A stretch of 64,000 nt of DNA, from positions 1 to 64,000 of the forward strand of contig QCFO01000003.1 of the NCBI GenBank assembly GCA_003280225.1, in the 5' to 3' direction. The DNA is from Prochlorococcus sp. AG-363-K07 (lineage in GTDB: Bacteria > Cyanobacteriota > Cyanobacteriia > PCC-6307 > Cyanobiaceae). The position numbers and the translations under genes were made by a program. The notes beneath the pieces are model-generated. The model was not told the DNA's origin, ran no database searches, and was given only the letters and a program-made list of their open reading frames with translations. Shown here piece after piece: positions 15,131 to 23,255 of this stretch (position 1 is the first letter of the stretch; each line of letters begins with the position of its first letter).

Positions 15131-16468
15131 TTAAATAATGATTAAAACTATACCTATCGGGACAAGAAGTCTTAGAATCAATTTAAGATAGATATCTCTG
15201 TTATTTGCGCGATCTAAAGTTGAATTTTCTGGTGGGTATAGCATAGGCATATCTCTGTGAACCTTATTTGTATGACTGTCTGTTGGATTCAATTGCCATG
15301 GTTTGTCCCTTTTGAGGGCATTATTCAGCCAGTCCCAGTAATATTGAACCATTTTATCTTCACCAAGTAACTTGACATTATCCTTTTCTATGTAACCCAT
15401 TTGCTGATTGAAGGATTGGGTTTTTAGTATCATATAGTCTTCTGAAAACACTTTATAGAATAGGCGATGCTGCAGTTCTTTGAACATTACGAGATTGGTA
15501 AATATCTTATTCTTGAGGAATTTGCGATAGTGACGAACTATTACTCTTGCCCTATTCTCTGCTAGAGGAATGTGATCAAGTACTTGTACATATCTTGCAG
15601 TACTTTCGTCGCCTTTGTAAATAACAACACGTCCTGGAGGAATAAACTTAATTGTAATAAATTCACCTTTGTCTATTTCTTTATGATTATATTTGCTTTC
15701 AATTTGTCTGCTCTCGCGTTTAATTTTCTGGTTGAAGCTTGTTATTACATTTCTACTGACATCCTTGTCTGGAATTGTTTCCCCATGGACCCAAAATATG
15801 TGAAGGATATCTAGATGATTTTCTATAATTCTTGCCCAGTCAGCCTTAAAATCAACTGTGACTTCCTCATATTTATATTCTGGTGTATTAAATCCATAAG
15901 ACTCTACTAACGTATTCTCTAGCGAATAATTTATTTCAAATTCAGCTAAATCAGTCTTAGATTTGCCGTTATAATATATATAAATGTATCCATTTTTCTC
16001 CTTACATGGATACTGACTGAGGTGTATTTTTTTGGCATAATTTTTGTAGTTCGTATCAACAATATGAGAACAAGTGATCCTATCTATGTTGGTACACTCA
16101 CCCTTCGAGGAGTATCTCGCTCCATGGTAGGGACAAATCAGTTCACCATCCTCCAGATCGCCTCCAATGAAAGAGGCTCCACGATGAGGGCATAGATCTT
16201 TGACGCACCTAGGGTTATCATCCTTATCCCGGTAAAGAATAAGTGGTTCGTTATACATGCTGAAGTTATATATCTGGCCGGTTCTTAAAGATTTGCTTGA
16301 ACAAGCTGCGTACCAGCCTAGCAATCCGCCTTCTAGCTGGTTCGAAGGTTGAAGAGACTCTTGGGATAGGGTAGAGCTGTTTGTATTGTTTATATTTTCT
16401 GTTTCATTATTTCTACCATCACCAGAAAGGCTCAGTGAATTAAATCGGTTTAATTCTTCTTCACTCAT
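15131..16468 (-). CDS. Rieske non-heme iron oxygenase, PaO/Tic55-like
   Basis: 445 residues. A polar, Asn/Ser-rich N-terminal extension (1-45) is followed by a Rieske [2Fe-2S] domain with CPHRGA (93-98) and CPYHG (112-116), then a mononuclear iron domain with NHLDILHIFWVH (217-228), where His223 and His228 are the probable ligands. The C-terminus ends in one hydrophobic segment (about 429-445), consistent with thylakoid or envelope-type anchoring. The family includes pheophorbide a oxygenase, chlorophyllide a oxygenase and Tic55, which act on tetrapyrroles or on membrane partners. The substrate here is unknown. Confidence 0.85.
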   Translation of the reverse strand: MSEEELNRFNSLSLSGDGRNNETENINNTNSSTLSQESLQPSNQLEGGLLGWYAACSSKSLRTGQIYNFSMYNEPLILYRDKDDNPRCVKDLCPHRGASFIGGDLEDGELICPYHGARYSSKGECTNIDRITCSHIVDTNYKNYAKKIHLSQYPCKEKNGYIYIYYNGKSKTDLAEFEINYSLENTLVESYGFNTPEYKYEEVTVDFKADWARIIENHLDILHIFWVHGETIPDKDVSRNVITSFNQKIKRESRQIESKYNHKEIDKGEFITIKFIPPGRVVIYKGDESTARYVQVLDHIPLAENRARVIVRHYRKFLKNKIFTNLVMFKELQHRLFYKVFSEDYMILKTQSFNQQMGYIEKDNVKLLGEDKMVQYYWDWLNNALKRDKPWQLNPTDSHTNKVHRDMPMLYPPENSTLDRANNRDIYLKLILRLLVPIGIVLIII

Positions 16469-16595
16469 GGGAGAATTCCAATATTTATGAAGTAATCAAT
16501 GGAATCTGGAACCAAACCACTCTACGCCATTTCACTGTCCAAGCAGCCTTGCCCTACAAATATGTATGTTCTGTAGCAAGAAAAGTGGCCGTTCC

Positions 16596-16646
16596 AAAAA
16601 AAAAAGAAGTTTCATTATTGCATTTTCTTACGAGAAAGCAATAATG
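16596..16646 (-). terminator. strong hairpin with T-run upstream of the Rieske gene
   Basis: Arms CATTATTGC (16613-16621) and GCAATAATG (16638-16646) extend inward through TTTCT/AGAAA with a two-base bulge and a TACG loop. Read leftward, the hairpin is followed after seven bases by ten T (16605-16596). That is terminator-like, yet no annotated leftward gene lies upstream of it. It could end a short RNA, or act as a leader attenuator for the Rieske gene. Confidence 0.5.
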
Positions 16647-16732
16647 TTTGCATTACGACCAATCAATCTGTATATAGCCATCACAAAACACTTTCATTAG
16701 ATTTTTCGTTCCTATTCATTTAATATATAGTT

Positions 16733-17713
16733 ATGGCAATAGTTCGTGTTGAACGACTTTCAAAGTCCTATTTAATCTCAGAGAAACAACCAGGTTTAGC
16801 CGGGTCACTTAAGCATTTGTTTGCACGAACCAATACCAGTGTCCGAGCTGTTGACAATATCAGCTTTGAGATAGAAGCAGGGGAAATAGTTGGATTTATT
16901 GGATCTAATGGAGCCGGAAAAACGACAACCCTAAAAATGCTATGTGGTCTTATTCACCCAACATCAGGTTCTATATCTGTTTCTGGGTATAAACCCATAC
17001 ACAGAAAAACAGCCTTTCTAAAAAATATAACCTTAGTTATGGGTCAAAAACAACAATTGATATGGGACTTACCAGCATTAGATTCTCTTCATGTTAATGC
17101 ATCTGTATATGGTATATCAGACACAGATCGTGATGAAAGAATAGAGGAATTATCAGCTATGCTTGACTTAAAGGATGAATTAAATAGGCCTGTTAGAAAA
17201 TTATCTCTTGGAGAAAGAATGAAATGTGAACTACTTGCATCTCTTATCCATAGACCCTCGATTTTGTTTCTTGATGAACCAACATTAGGCCTAGATATAA
17301 ATGCACAAATAAGAGTTCGCGAATTTCTTCGAGAATATAACAAGAAGTATAGATCAACTGTCATACTCACTAGTCACTATATGGGTGATATAAAGTCCTT
17401 ATGTAAGCGGATAATTTTGATCAACAACGGTAGGATATTTTACGATGGCTTGCTTGCCACATTAACAAAAACCTACTCATCCTCTAGTTTTATATCGATC
17501 GAATTAACTAAAGCTGTTAATCCGGTCTTATTTAAGGAATTTGGCGAAATAATTGAGTGTGACGAGTTGCTTGTCAGATTACTTGTTCCACGCTCTAGTT
17601 TAAAAGAGACTCTATTTAAACTTTTGAACCAGATGCCAATAAAGGATTTAGAGGTTAATGATCCACCAACTGAGCAGATTATTGCAAAGTTATTAAGAAG
17701 TGTCTCTTTGTAA
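16733..17713 (+). CDS. ABC-2 type transporter ATP-binding protein
   Basis: 326 residues. Walker A GSNGAGKTT (57-65), glutamines in MGQKQQLIWDLP at the Q-loop (about 104-115), signature LSLGERMK (157-164), Walker B ILFLDEP (177-183) and H-loop His215 (LTSHYMG). The MGQKQQLIWDLP form and LSLGERMK signature are typical of exporter ATPases that pair with DUF990-type permeases. Both permeases follow directly, the first overlapping this gene's stop by one base. The exported substrate is not known. Confidence 0.9.
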   Translation: MAIVRVERLSKSYLISEKQPGLAGSLKHLFARTNTSVRAVDNISFEIEAGEIVGFIGSNGAGKTTTLKMLCGLIHPTSGSISVSGYKPIHRKTAFLKNITLVMGQKQQLIWDLPALDSLHVNASVYGISDTDRDERIEELSAMLDLKDELNRPVRKLSLGERMKCELLASLIHRPSILFLDEPTLGLDINAQIRVREFLREYNKKYRSTVILTSHYMGDIKSLCKRIILINNGRIFYDGLLATLTKTYSSSSFISIELTKAVNPVLFKEFGEIIECDELLVRLLVPRSSLKETLFKLLNQMPIKDLEVNDPPTEQIIAKLLRSVSL

Positions 17714-18534
17714 TGGGAAGAATATTGCCCTCATCAGTCAACAGTATTAAACGATACTTCTATATCTTCCGATCACTTTTCATATCTCAGTATGCATTAA
17801 TGATTGAATATCGCGCTGAAATTGTTCTATGGGCATTGTCTGGAATATTACCATTAATTATGTTAACAATATGGAAGGAAGCAGATATCAGTAAAGAGTT
17901 TGGCTTCAATCATAAATGGCTTTCAAGTTACTTCATTTCGGCATTTATTGTTAGACAGTTTACAGCTGTATGGGTAATGGTGATATTTGAAAAGGATAAT
18001 ATTGAGGGTAAATTATCCCCATACCTGCTGCAGCCTATAAATCCATTTTGGCGTTATTATATTTCACATATAGCCGAACAATTTATAAGAATTCCCTTCG
18101 TATTTATCATGTTGCTTCTCCTTTTTGTTTTGGAACCATCATTTTTCTGGTCTCCTTCATTGATCAGAATAATACTGGCTATTATTGCTATTTTTAGTGC
18201 ATTTACTCTACGCTTTCTAATCCATTGGTTTTTCTCCATGCTCTGTTTCTGGACAGACAGAGCAAGTTCTATTGAAAGACTTCTTATGATCCCTTATCTA
18301 TTTTTATCAGGATTAGTTGCACCTTTAGAGGCCTTCCCTCCAGTTATTCGTTTTGTGGCATTGTCCACCCCATTTCCCTATATTCTCTCCTTCCCATCAA
18401 AAATACTTTCTGGACAGGACGTAAATATTATTAACGGCTACCTTGTTATGTTTATTTGGATGTTAATTTTCCTGCTACTAGGTAGAGTCGCATGGAAGTT
18501 TGGTCTGAGAAAATATTCTGGGATGGGAGCTTAA
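17713..18534 (+). CDS. ABC-2 permease, DUF990-type, subunit 1
   Basis: A 273-residue integral membrane protein with about six helices. The N-terminal YRAEIVLWALSGILPLIML and the middle stretch KLSPYLLQPINPFWRYY match DUF990-like ABC-2 permeases. ATG 17713 uses the last base of the ATPase gene, and the second permease begins six bases after this stop, so the three are one operon. Two different half-permeases plus one ATPase imply a heterodimeric channel. Confidence 0.85.
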   Translation: MGRILPSSVNSIKRYFYIFRSLFISQYALMIEYRAEIVLWALSGILPLIMLTIWKEADISKEFGFNHKWLSSYFISAFIVRQFTAVWVMVIFEKDNIEGKLSPYLLQPINPFWRYYISHIAEQFIRIPFVFIMLLLLFVLEPSFFWSPSLIRIILAIIAIFSAFTLRFLIHWFFSMLCFWTDRASSIERLLMIPYLFLSGLVAPLEAFPPVIRFVALSTPFPYILSFPSKILSGQDVNIINGYLVMFIWMLIFLLLGRVAWKFGLRKYSGMGA

Positions 18535-18540
18535 TACTTT

Positions 18541-19332
18541 ATGAACTTAAGATTTCTTAGTATTATAGGAGTTTTTTGGAGCAAAAGTATACTCGCAGAA
18601 ATAGAATATAGGGTTAATCTAATTGTAGAGATATTTTCGGTAATTGGAAATTTATCGGGAAGTATACTTATCCTTTCATTATTTTATTCTAACGGTAATA
18701 ACCTAGGAGGCTGGACTTGGAATGCCTCACTCACAGTTCTTGGTGTATATACCTTACTAGAAGGATTTACTACATGTATTTTACAACCAAATCTTAGTCG
18801 TATTGTAAGTCATATTCAGCAGGGCACCTTAGATTTTATTCTGTTAAAACCTTTCAATTCACAACTTTGGGTTTCCTTTAGGATTTTTTCACCTTGGGGA
18901 CTACCTTCCGTTGTATCAGGAATAATACTGATCTCTATTGGAATACATTCAAGTAATGAAGTATTGTCATTCAATTCATTTCTGATTTGCTTCTTAATGT
19001 TAATTTCTAGCATCTTAATTCTTTATAGTCTTTGGTTTGTAATTGCTTCGACAAGTATTTGGTTTGTTAGAGTTTGGAACGCTAATGAGGTACTCCGGTC
19101 AACACTTGTAGCAGGTCGATATCCTCTCTCTGCTTATCCAGATTCATTGAGAAGGTTTTTTACTTTCATAATTCCAATAGGCTTCTTAACAACAGTTCCA
19201 GCACAAGCTGCTATGAATTCCGTATCAATAGGGGTCATATTGGCATCGTGCGCCTTCGCGCTACTTTTACTCTGGATATCTAATAGATTTTGGTTATTTG
19301 CACTACGTTTCTATACTTCTGCCTCCAGTTAA
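18541..19332 (+). CDS. ABC-2 permease, DUF990-type, subunit 2
   Basis: A 263-residue membrane protein with about six helices. It has the family marks KSILAEIEYRVNLIVE near the N-terminus, QQGTLDFILLKPFNSQL in the middle and FIIPIGFLTTVPAQAAM near the end. It shares overall layout with subunit 1 (xGxLxxxLLxPxNxxx), showing an ancient duplication. It is followed 40 bases later by the amidotransferase gene. The transported molecule is unknown. Confidence 0.85.
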   Translation: MNLRFLSIIGVFWSKSILAEIEYRVNLIVEIFSVIGNLSGSILILSLFYSNGNNLGGWTWNASLTVLGVYTLLEGFTTCILQPNLSRIVSHIQQGTLDFILLKPFNSQLWVSFRIFSPWGLPSVVSGIILISIGIHSSNEVLSFNSFLICFLMLISSILILYSLWFVIASTSIWFVRVWNANEVLRSTLVAGRYPLSAYPDSLRRFFTFIIPIGFLTTVPAQAAMNSVSIGVILASCAFALLLLWISNRFWLFALRFYTSASS

Positions 19333-19372
19333 TAATTATTTATAACGATGATTATACGGATTATTAAATGAA

Positions 19373-20101
19373 ATGACTAGACTAATTGTCATACAAAATA
19401 TACAGCACGAAACCGCAGGTTTATTTGAAACTGTTGCTAGAAATATGCAAATAGATATTTTACATATCTGCCCCTATAAGGGTGATGCCATCTTCCTCCC
19501 TAGTAGAGATGATATTATTTTAATTCTGGGTGGACCTATGGGGGTTTCAGATTTATTAGATCCAAAATATCCCTGGCTATTAAAAGAAATAGAGCTAATT
19601 AGGTACTGCCTTTCTAATCGAATTGCATATATAGGAGTTTGTCTTGGAGCACAGTTACTTTCGATCGCGGCCGGAGGAAAAGTAATTACAATGTATGACG
19701 ATGATAATAATGAGGCCCCCGAGATAGGTTGGTCTAAGATATTTACCACAAATCAAACCGATAGATTAGCGGGCCTAAACTTACAGAGTTATGTATTACA
19801 CTGGCACGCTGATAGAGCTATCCTATCTGATATTAGAGCAACTATCTTATATAGCAGTCATAAATGTAAGGAGCAATTATTCAAAGTTCATGAAAATGCA
19901 TTTGGTGTACAATTTCACACTGAGATAGACGAATTAATGGTAGAGAAATGGTTAGTAAAAGACGAAGAATTTATAGTTAAAGGAATTGGGGCAACGGGGA
20001 AAAGGGAAATATGGAGTGACACACAAAAATACTTAGAATTAAGTAAGGAGTGGAGATATGAGTTTATTAAATTCATTTATAAGGAACTTACTTTTGAATA
20101 G
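19373..20101 (+). CDS. class I glutamine amidotransferase-like protein
   Basis: A 242-residue stand-alone GATase. Nucleophile Cys90 sits in GVCLGAQLL and the His/Glu pair is H182-x-E184 in VQFHTEID, so the triad is complete; GGPMGV at 53-58 is the oxyanion-strand loop. It is a GuaA-like domain without a synthetase partner. Proteins of this type include gamma-glutamyl hydrolases and peptidase-like deglutamylases, so hydrolysis of a gamma-glutamyl compound is possible. It closes the ABC-2 operon, which suggests that the exported compound may be modified or degraded by it. Confidence 0.8.
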   Translation: MTRLIVIQNIQHETAGLFETVARNMQIDILHICPYKGDAIFLPSRDDIILILGGPMGVSDLLDPKYPWLLKEIELIRYCLSNRIAYIGVCLGAQLLSIAAGGKVITMYDDDNNEAPEIGWSKIFTTNQTDRLAGLNLQSYVLHWHADRAILSDIRATILYSSHKCKEQLFKVHENAFGVQFHTEIDELMVEKWLVKDEEFIVKGIGATGKREIWSDTQKYLELSKEWRYEFIKFIYKELTFE

Positions 20102-20142
20102 GTTATGGCTGAGCCTATTTTTCTAGTTGGATCTCTAGGGCT

Positions 20143-20322
20143 TCACTTGATCTCTATGCTTTCAATATAATCTGAAGCCTCTTCTAGATTGTTGCAAAAT
20201 TTGCATGAACCTAGGTAACATCCAATGTACCTGAGAAAGGAACGCTTCCCTCCACTAAGCGTGTACTTATGAATTGTCCCACCTTGGGGTGTTGCATGAA
20301 CAAGTTCTGGAAGTGGAGGCAT
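20143..20322 (-). CDS. small protein with a CxxxxCxxC cluster, probably frame-disrupted
   Basis: ATG 20322 to TGA 20143 encodes 59 residues, beginning MPPLPELVHATPQGG and containing GCYLGSCKFCNN (Cys at 35, 40, 43) and an acidic helical tail. An open stretch directly upstream in another frame (20340-20450) reads into it as if one base had been gained or lost; see the separate entry. The sequence looks selected, not random. No function is known. Confidence 0.45.
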   Translation of the reverse strand: MPPLPELVHATPQGGTIHKYTLSGGKRSFLRYIGCYLGSCKFCNNLEEASDYIESIEIK

Positions 20323-20339
20323 TTGAATATGGTTATTAG

Positions 20340-20450
20340 CTAAATAATGTCAACAAGTTCCGTGTAAGTGCAATAGGTGCTTTTACTTTGTTTTGGATTT
20401 TTCCAAAAGGTAATTAGCCTTTGAATTTCAGGCTCCTTATGGTAAACCCA
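20340..20450 (-). pseudogene. upstream piece of a frameshifted small gene
   Basis: Leftward open codons from 20450 to a TAG at 20340-20342 encode a Lys/Thr-rich peptide ending TYCTYTELVDII, with no ATG, GTG or TTG. AAGGAG lies six bases before an ATT codon. The +frame continuing through 20339-20323 reads YLANNHIQ straight into the 59-residue ORF. Together they would make a plausible protein of about 100 residues with one frameshift near 20345. It may be a pseudogene, a sequencing error or programmed shifting. Confidence 0.3.
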
Positions 20451-20507
20451 TTAATCAATATTAAAATGAGGTGTTTCTTCTCTTTTCTGATATTGGAATA
20501 AAGAATC

Positions 20508-20531
20508 AAAAAAGCCCTGTATAGGCAAGGC
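20508..20531 (-). terminator. rho-independent terminator after tRNA-fMet
   Basis: Read leftward, GCCTTG, a six-base loop and CAGGGC form a stem with one G-U pair, followed by six T. It lies 8 bases beyond the CCA end of the tRNA, so it should end the tRNA transcript. Confidence 0.7.
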
Positions 20532-20538
20532 CTGTATT

Positions 20539-20615
<77 letters not shown>

Positions 20616-20660
20616 ATGCCATCAAAAATACATATTAGTACTTCGGGAGCAAAATACAAA

Positions 20661-21635
20661 CTAATTTTCTTGAAACCCTAGCTCTCCGTAGACCTCGAGT
20701 TGAACGCCTGGACTGAGAAGCAAAAATTGTTCTTCTAATTCCTTAACTGCTGTTGGTGTCAACCAATCCAATTGCTTTAGAAGGTGTATCGCTACAGCAT
20801 GTTTTGCTCTTTTGGAACCATCCTCTACCTTGATTCCAAGCCCAATACCCTCACCAAGTCGACTAATGCACTGAATGCCTTCTGCTCCTCCTTTAGAAAT
20901 TAGTTGGTCATGTGCCCTTTTGAGTACCTCAGTATCAAAAAGTCCTTCCCCAGCAATTAGATTTGGATTTGCATTTATAGCTCTATTAATTCTTTCAAAA
21001 CCCGGCTGATTTGACTCACCTAAATGAGCGTATAAAAGAGCCATCTGATTAAGCTGTAGTAGGTATGTAGGAGCTCCACAATCATCCCTGGCCGCAATTA
21101 GTTCCTCTGATGGGATACCTATCAACGCTGCTATCTTTCTTGATACTTCTAGCTGAAGCGGATGATTACCTTTTAGATAATCTTCCAGTGGCCACATCAT
21201 CTTATGGCATGTTGCAAGGAATGCAGAATGTTTCCCAGAGCAATTATGCTGGAGGGGGCTTTCCTTTCCAGGTGGAATAGGGCATTGGAGATGATTAACA
21301 TCAAGTTCTGCATTCCATAAAATTTTAAAGGCCTCTCTGGCAGGTTCTTTTGATCCTGAATGTGAACTACATGCTATAGCTATACTTTTCTCATTACATT
21401 TGATAATGTCACATGTTCCGCTATTTATAAAAGGTAGTGCTTGAAATGGCTTTAATGCTGATCGAATATATGATTCATAATTTGGGTTTCCAGCAGACAT
21501 TAATATTCTGCCCTTAGAATCACAAACAACGGCATGAACTCTATGCCTAGATTCTGTACTTGCTCCTCTCTTGAGAAGTACATCTAAGCAGGGTATATTA
21601 CCAGTATTTCCTTGCCTTATTGCTGATACTTTCAT
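20661..21635 (-). CDS. L-asparaginase II family protein
   Basis: 324 residues of the asparaginase II family (Pfam Asparaginase_II type), not the classical two-threonine enzyme. Family stretches are visible: SALKPFQALPFI, CSSHSGSKEPAREAF, HNCSGKHSAFLATC and DDCGAPTYLLQL. It is expected to act in the cytosol, hydrolysing asparagine or a related amide. ATG 21635 follows ycf36's stop by six bases, so it ends a leftward run with DUF3318, rsfS and ycf36. Its last codon lies 45 bases before the tRNA gene. Confidence 0.88.
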   Translation of the reverse strand: MKVSAIRQGNTGNIPCLDVLLKRGASTESRHRVHAVVCDSKGRILMSAGNPNYESYIRSALKPFQALPFINSGTCDIIKCNEKSIAIACSSHSGSKEPAREAFKILWNAELDVNHLQCPIPPGKESPLQHNCSGKHSAFLATCHKMMWPLEDYLKGNHPLQLEVSRKIAALIGIPSEELIAARDDCGAPTYLLQLNQMALLYAHLGESNQPGFERINRAINANPNLIAGEGLFDTEVLKRAHDQLISKGGAEGIQCISRLGEGIGLGIKVEDGSKRAKHAVAIHLLKQLDWLTPTAVKELEEQFLLLSPGVQLEVYGELGFQEN

Positions 21636-21640
21636 GTATC

Positions 21641-22141
21641 TTAAAGGGAAATTGAAAAGATGTGATTACTTAGAGCTACTCCTATGATCACAAGAGAAAA
21701 CTTTAATAAATCTGAAAGCATCTGTAGTATCGGGGCCACTTCTAATGTACCTATAATATTTTCTTTATCACGCTGTTCTTTAGGTTTCTCCCATATTTGG
21801 GCATCATACCAGCCAGTTTCCTCATAGATAACCCTTTCTGATACCAGTCTTCCGTAGATGTACCTCCAACTTAAATATTGTCTAAGGATAAGAAGAAGAG
21901 GAGCTAGTAGACTTATTTTGGAACTTAGCCAACATAATAAAAGCATGTTTCTTGTTTCTGTATAATCGCTGCTCAATATGATTAATGGTATAGGTATGAA
22001 AAGTAACCAGCTCCAAAATAATTTCTTGTAGAAAGTTAATGGATTTTGAATAGCCCAACTAAAAAACCATGAGTCTTTTAGAGCAATAAATTCCTGAATT
22101 GGTTGTTGATCTCTTGGCACTGGACAGATGGAATCTCTCAT
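21641..22141 (-). CDS. ycf36: Ycf36/CGLD27 (DUF1230) membrane protein
   Basis: 166 residues from ATG 22141 (MRDSICPVPRDQQPIQEF), which overlaps the rsfS stop as ATGA. The start SICPVPxxQQPxxEF with SWFFSW is diagnostic for DUF1230. Two or three hydrophobic segments follow (about 40-60, 65-90 and a C-terminal one) and a conserved loop YGRLVSERVIYEETGWYDAQ. The plant homologue CGLD27 is linked to iron deficiency and photosynthetic fitness; the function in cyanobacteria is not settled. A longer in-frame start would extend into rsfS and is unlikely. Confidence 0.9.
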   Translation of the reverse strand: MRDSICPVPRDQQPIQEFIALKDSWFFSWAIQNPLTFYKKLFWSWLLFIPIPLIILSSDYTETRNMLLLCWLSSKISLLAPLLLILRQYLSWRYIYGRLVSERVIYEETGWYDAQIWEKPKEQRDKENIIGTLEVAPILQMLSDLLKFSLVIIGVALSNHIFSISL

Positions 22142-22506
22142 AAAAAATTCTTTGTAGTGATTTCGGAATATTTGTATGATTTTCCGTTGCTCCAAAATGA
22201 CTCTAGATCGTAAAAATATCTTTCTTCTGTTTGAAATACATTTATGATAAGTTCTCCGTAGTCAATTAATGCCCACTTTGCTTCATGTAAACCCTCGAGT
22301 CGTAAGGGAATTCGATTGGCTTTTTCTTTTAGAGTATTTTCTACAGAACTAACTATTCCCCTAACTTGTACATCAGAGAGGGCCTCAACTATGATTATCC
22401 AGTCTGTTAATGAGGTGACCTTTTCTACATATATTAATTGGATATCCTTGGCTTTTTTATCATCACAGGCTATAGCCGCTAATTCAGCTAATTTGTTGCT
22501 ATCCAT
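22138..22506 (-). CDS. rsfS: ribosomal silencing factor RsfS
   Basis: About 122 residues from ATG 22506 (MDSNKLAELAAIACDDKKAKDI). It binds ribosomal protein uL14 on the 50S subunit to block subunit joining when translation should slow. The family core is clear: DWIIIVEALSDVQVRGI and LEGLHEAKWALIDYGELIINVF. It overlaps the 3' end of DUF3318 by eight bases and the start of ycf36 by four, so translation is probably coupled. Starts at 22512 or 22518 are alternatives. Confidence 0.93.
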   Translation of the reverse strand: MDSNKLAELAAIACDDKKAKDIQLIYVEKVTSLTDWIIIVEALSDVQVRGIVSSVENTLKEKANRIPLRLEGLHEAKWALIDYGELIINVFQTEERYFYDLESFWSNGKSYKYSEITTKNFL

Positions 22507-23134
22507 AAACATTTTCACTAGTCAGTGACTGGCTAGAACCTTCTTGTTGAGCCATTTCTGCCCTAGCTTTTTCTGCACTTTTTCTAAGTGCTTCTAATCT
22601 ATCTTCAAAGAATGATCGATTCTTTTTCTTTCTCGTTTGCTCTATCAACTCTTTAAGAGCACCCCCAAGACTTTTGTATGCATTGGGTACACTGTATCCA
22701 AATCTACAAGCTAAATCGATAGCTCTTTCATCAGCAGCAATGGAATCCTGTAACCGCTTTTCTGAATTGTTTTTTAGGTAAAGCCTGTATCCGGCAAATC
22801 CTGACAAGCCTAGTGCCATCAAAAGCAACAAACCATCCTGAACCCAAAGTTCACCAATTGCCCCACCTAGACCAATAGCTAAGGCTGCCATCTCCCAACC
22901 ATCTCTTGGGATCGTATCGTTCTGTATCCTTCCTACTTCGTGCCAAAAAAGTAAGTTGCGGTGGTCTTGAGCAAAGTTTTCCCAGGTGTCTAGGTCAACT
23001 TGGATTTCAACCTCATCTCGTCCAATCTCTTCAAGTGTTATCAAGGGTGGATCTACCGCGATAGCGGCCTCTACGAAGACCCAGCTTTGATTCTCTGGAG
23101 GCAGCAGCCCTTTTAGGCGCTGGAGTTCGCTCAT
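22499..23134 (-). CDS. DUF3318 membrane protein
   Basis: 211 residues. The N-terminal half begins MSELQRLKGLLPPENQSWVF and runs through an acidic region with HEVGRIQNDTIPRDGWE. A central double hydrophobic segment (about 102-138) crosses the membrane, and a charged helical C-terminal half ends in a basic/acidic tail. It is the cyanobacterial DUF3318 family, of unknown function. It heads the leftward run to rsfS, ycf36 and the asparaginase, and diverges from carB across a 121-base gap. Confidence 0.87.
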   Translation of the reverse strand: MSELQRLKGLLPPENQSWVFVEAAIAVDPPLITLEEIGRDEVEIQVDLDTWENFAQDHRNLLFWHEVGRIQNDTIPRDGWEMAALAIGLGGAIGELWVQDGLLLLMALGLSGFAGYRLYLKNNSEKRLQDSIAADERAIDLACRFGYSVPNAYKSLGGALKELIEQTRKKKNRSFFEDRLEALRKSAEKARAEMAQQEGSSQSLTSENVYG

Positions 23135-23255
23135 GTTCTGGAAGTCTCCTGACTAACAAAGATAGCTATGGAAGTGCACTAATTTCATATTTTACTCAGT
23201 ATCCTTCATTCAGTTGTTTCAATCCCTTTTAGATTGGCATCTACGTTAAAAGAAA

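Noticed and set aside
6590-20538. Genomic island integrated at tRNA-fMet
   Set aside because: I looked for a second copy of the tRNA 3' end to the left; only a short GGCGGGG match inside the SDR gene was found. No integrase or phage gene is present.
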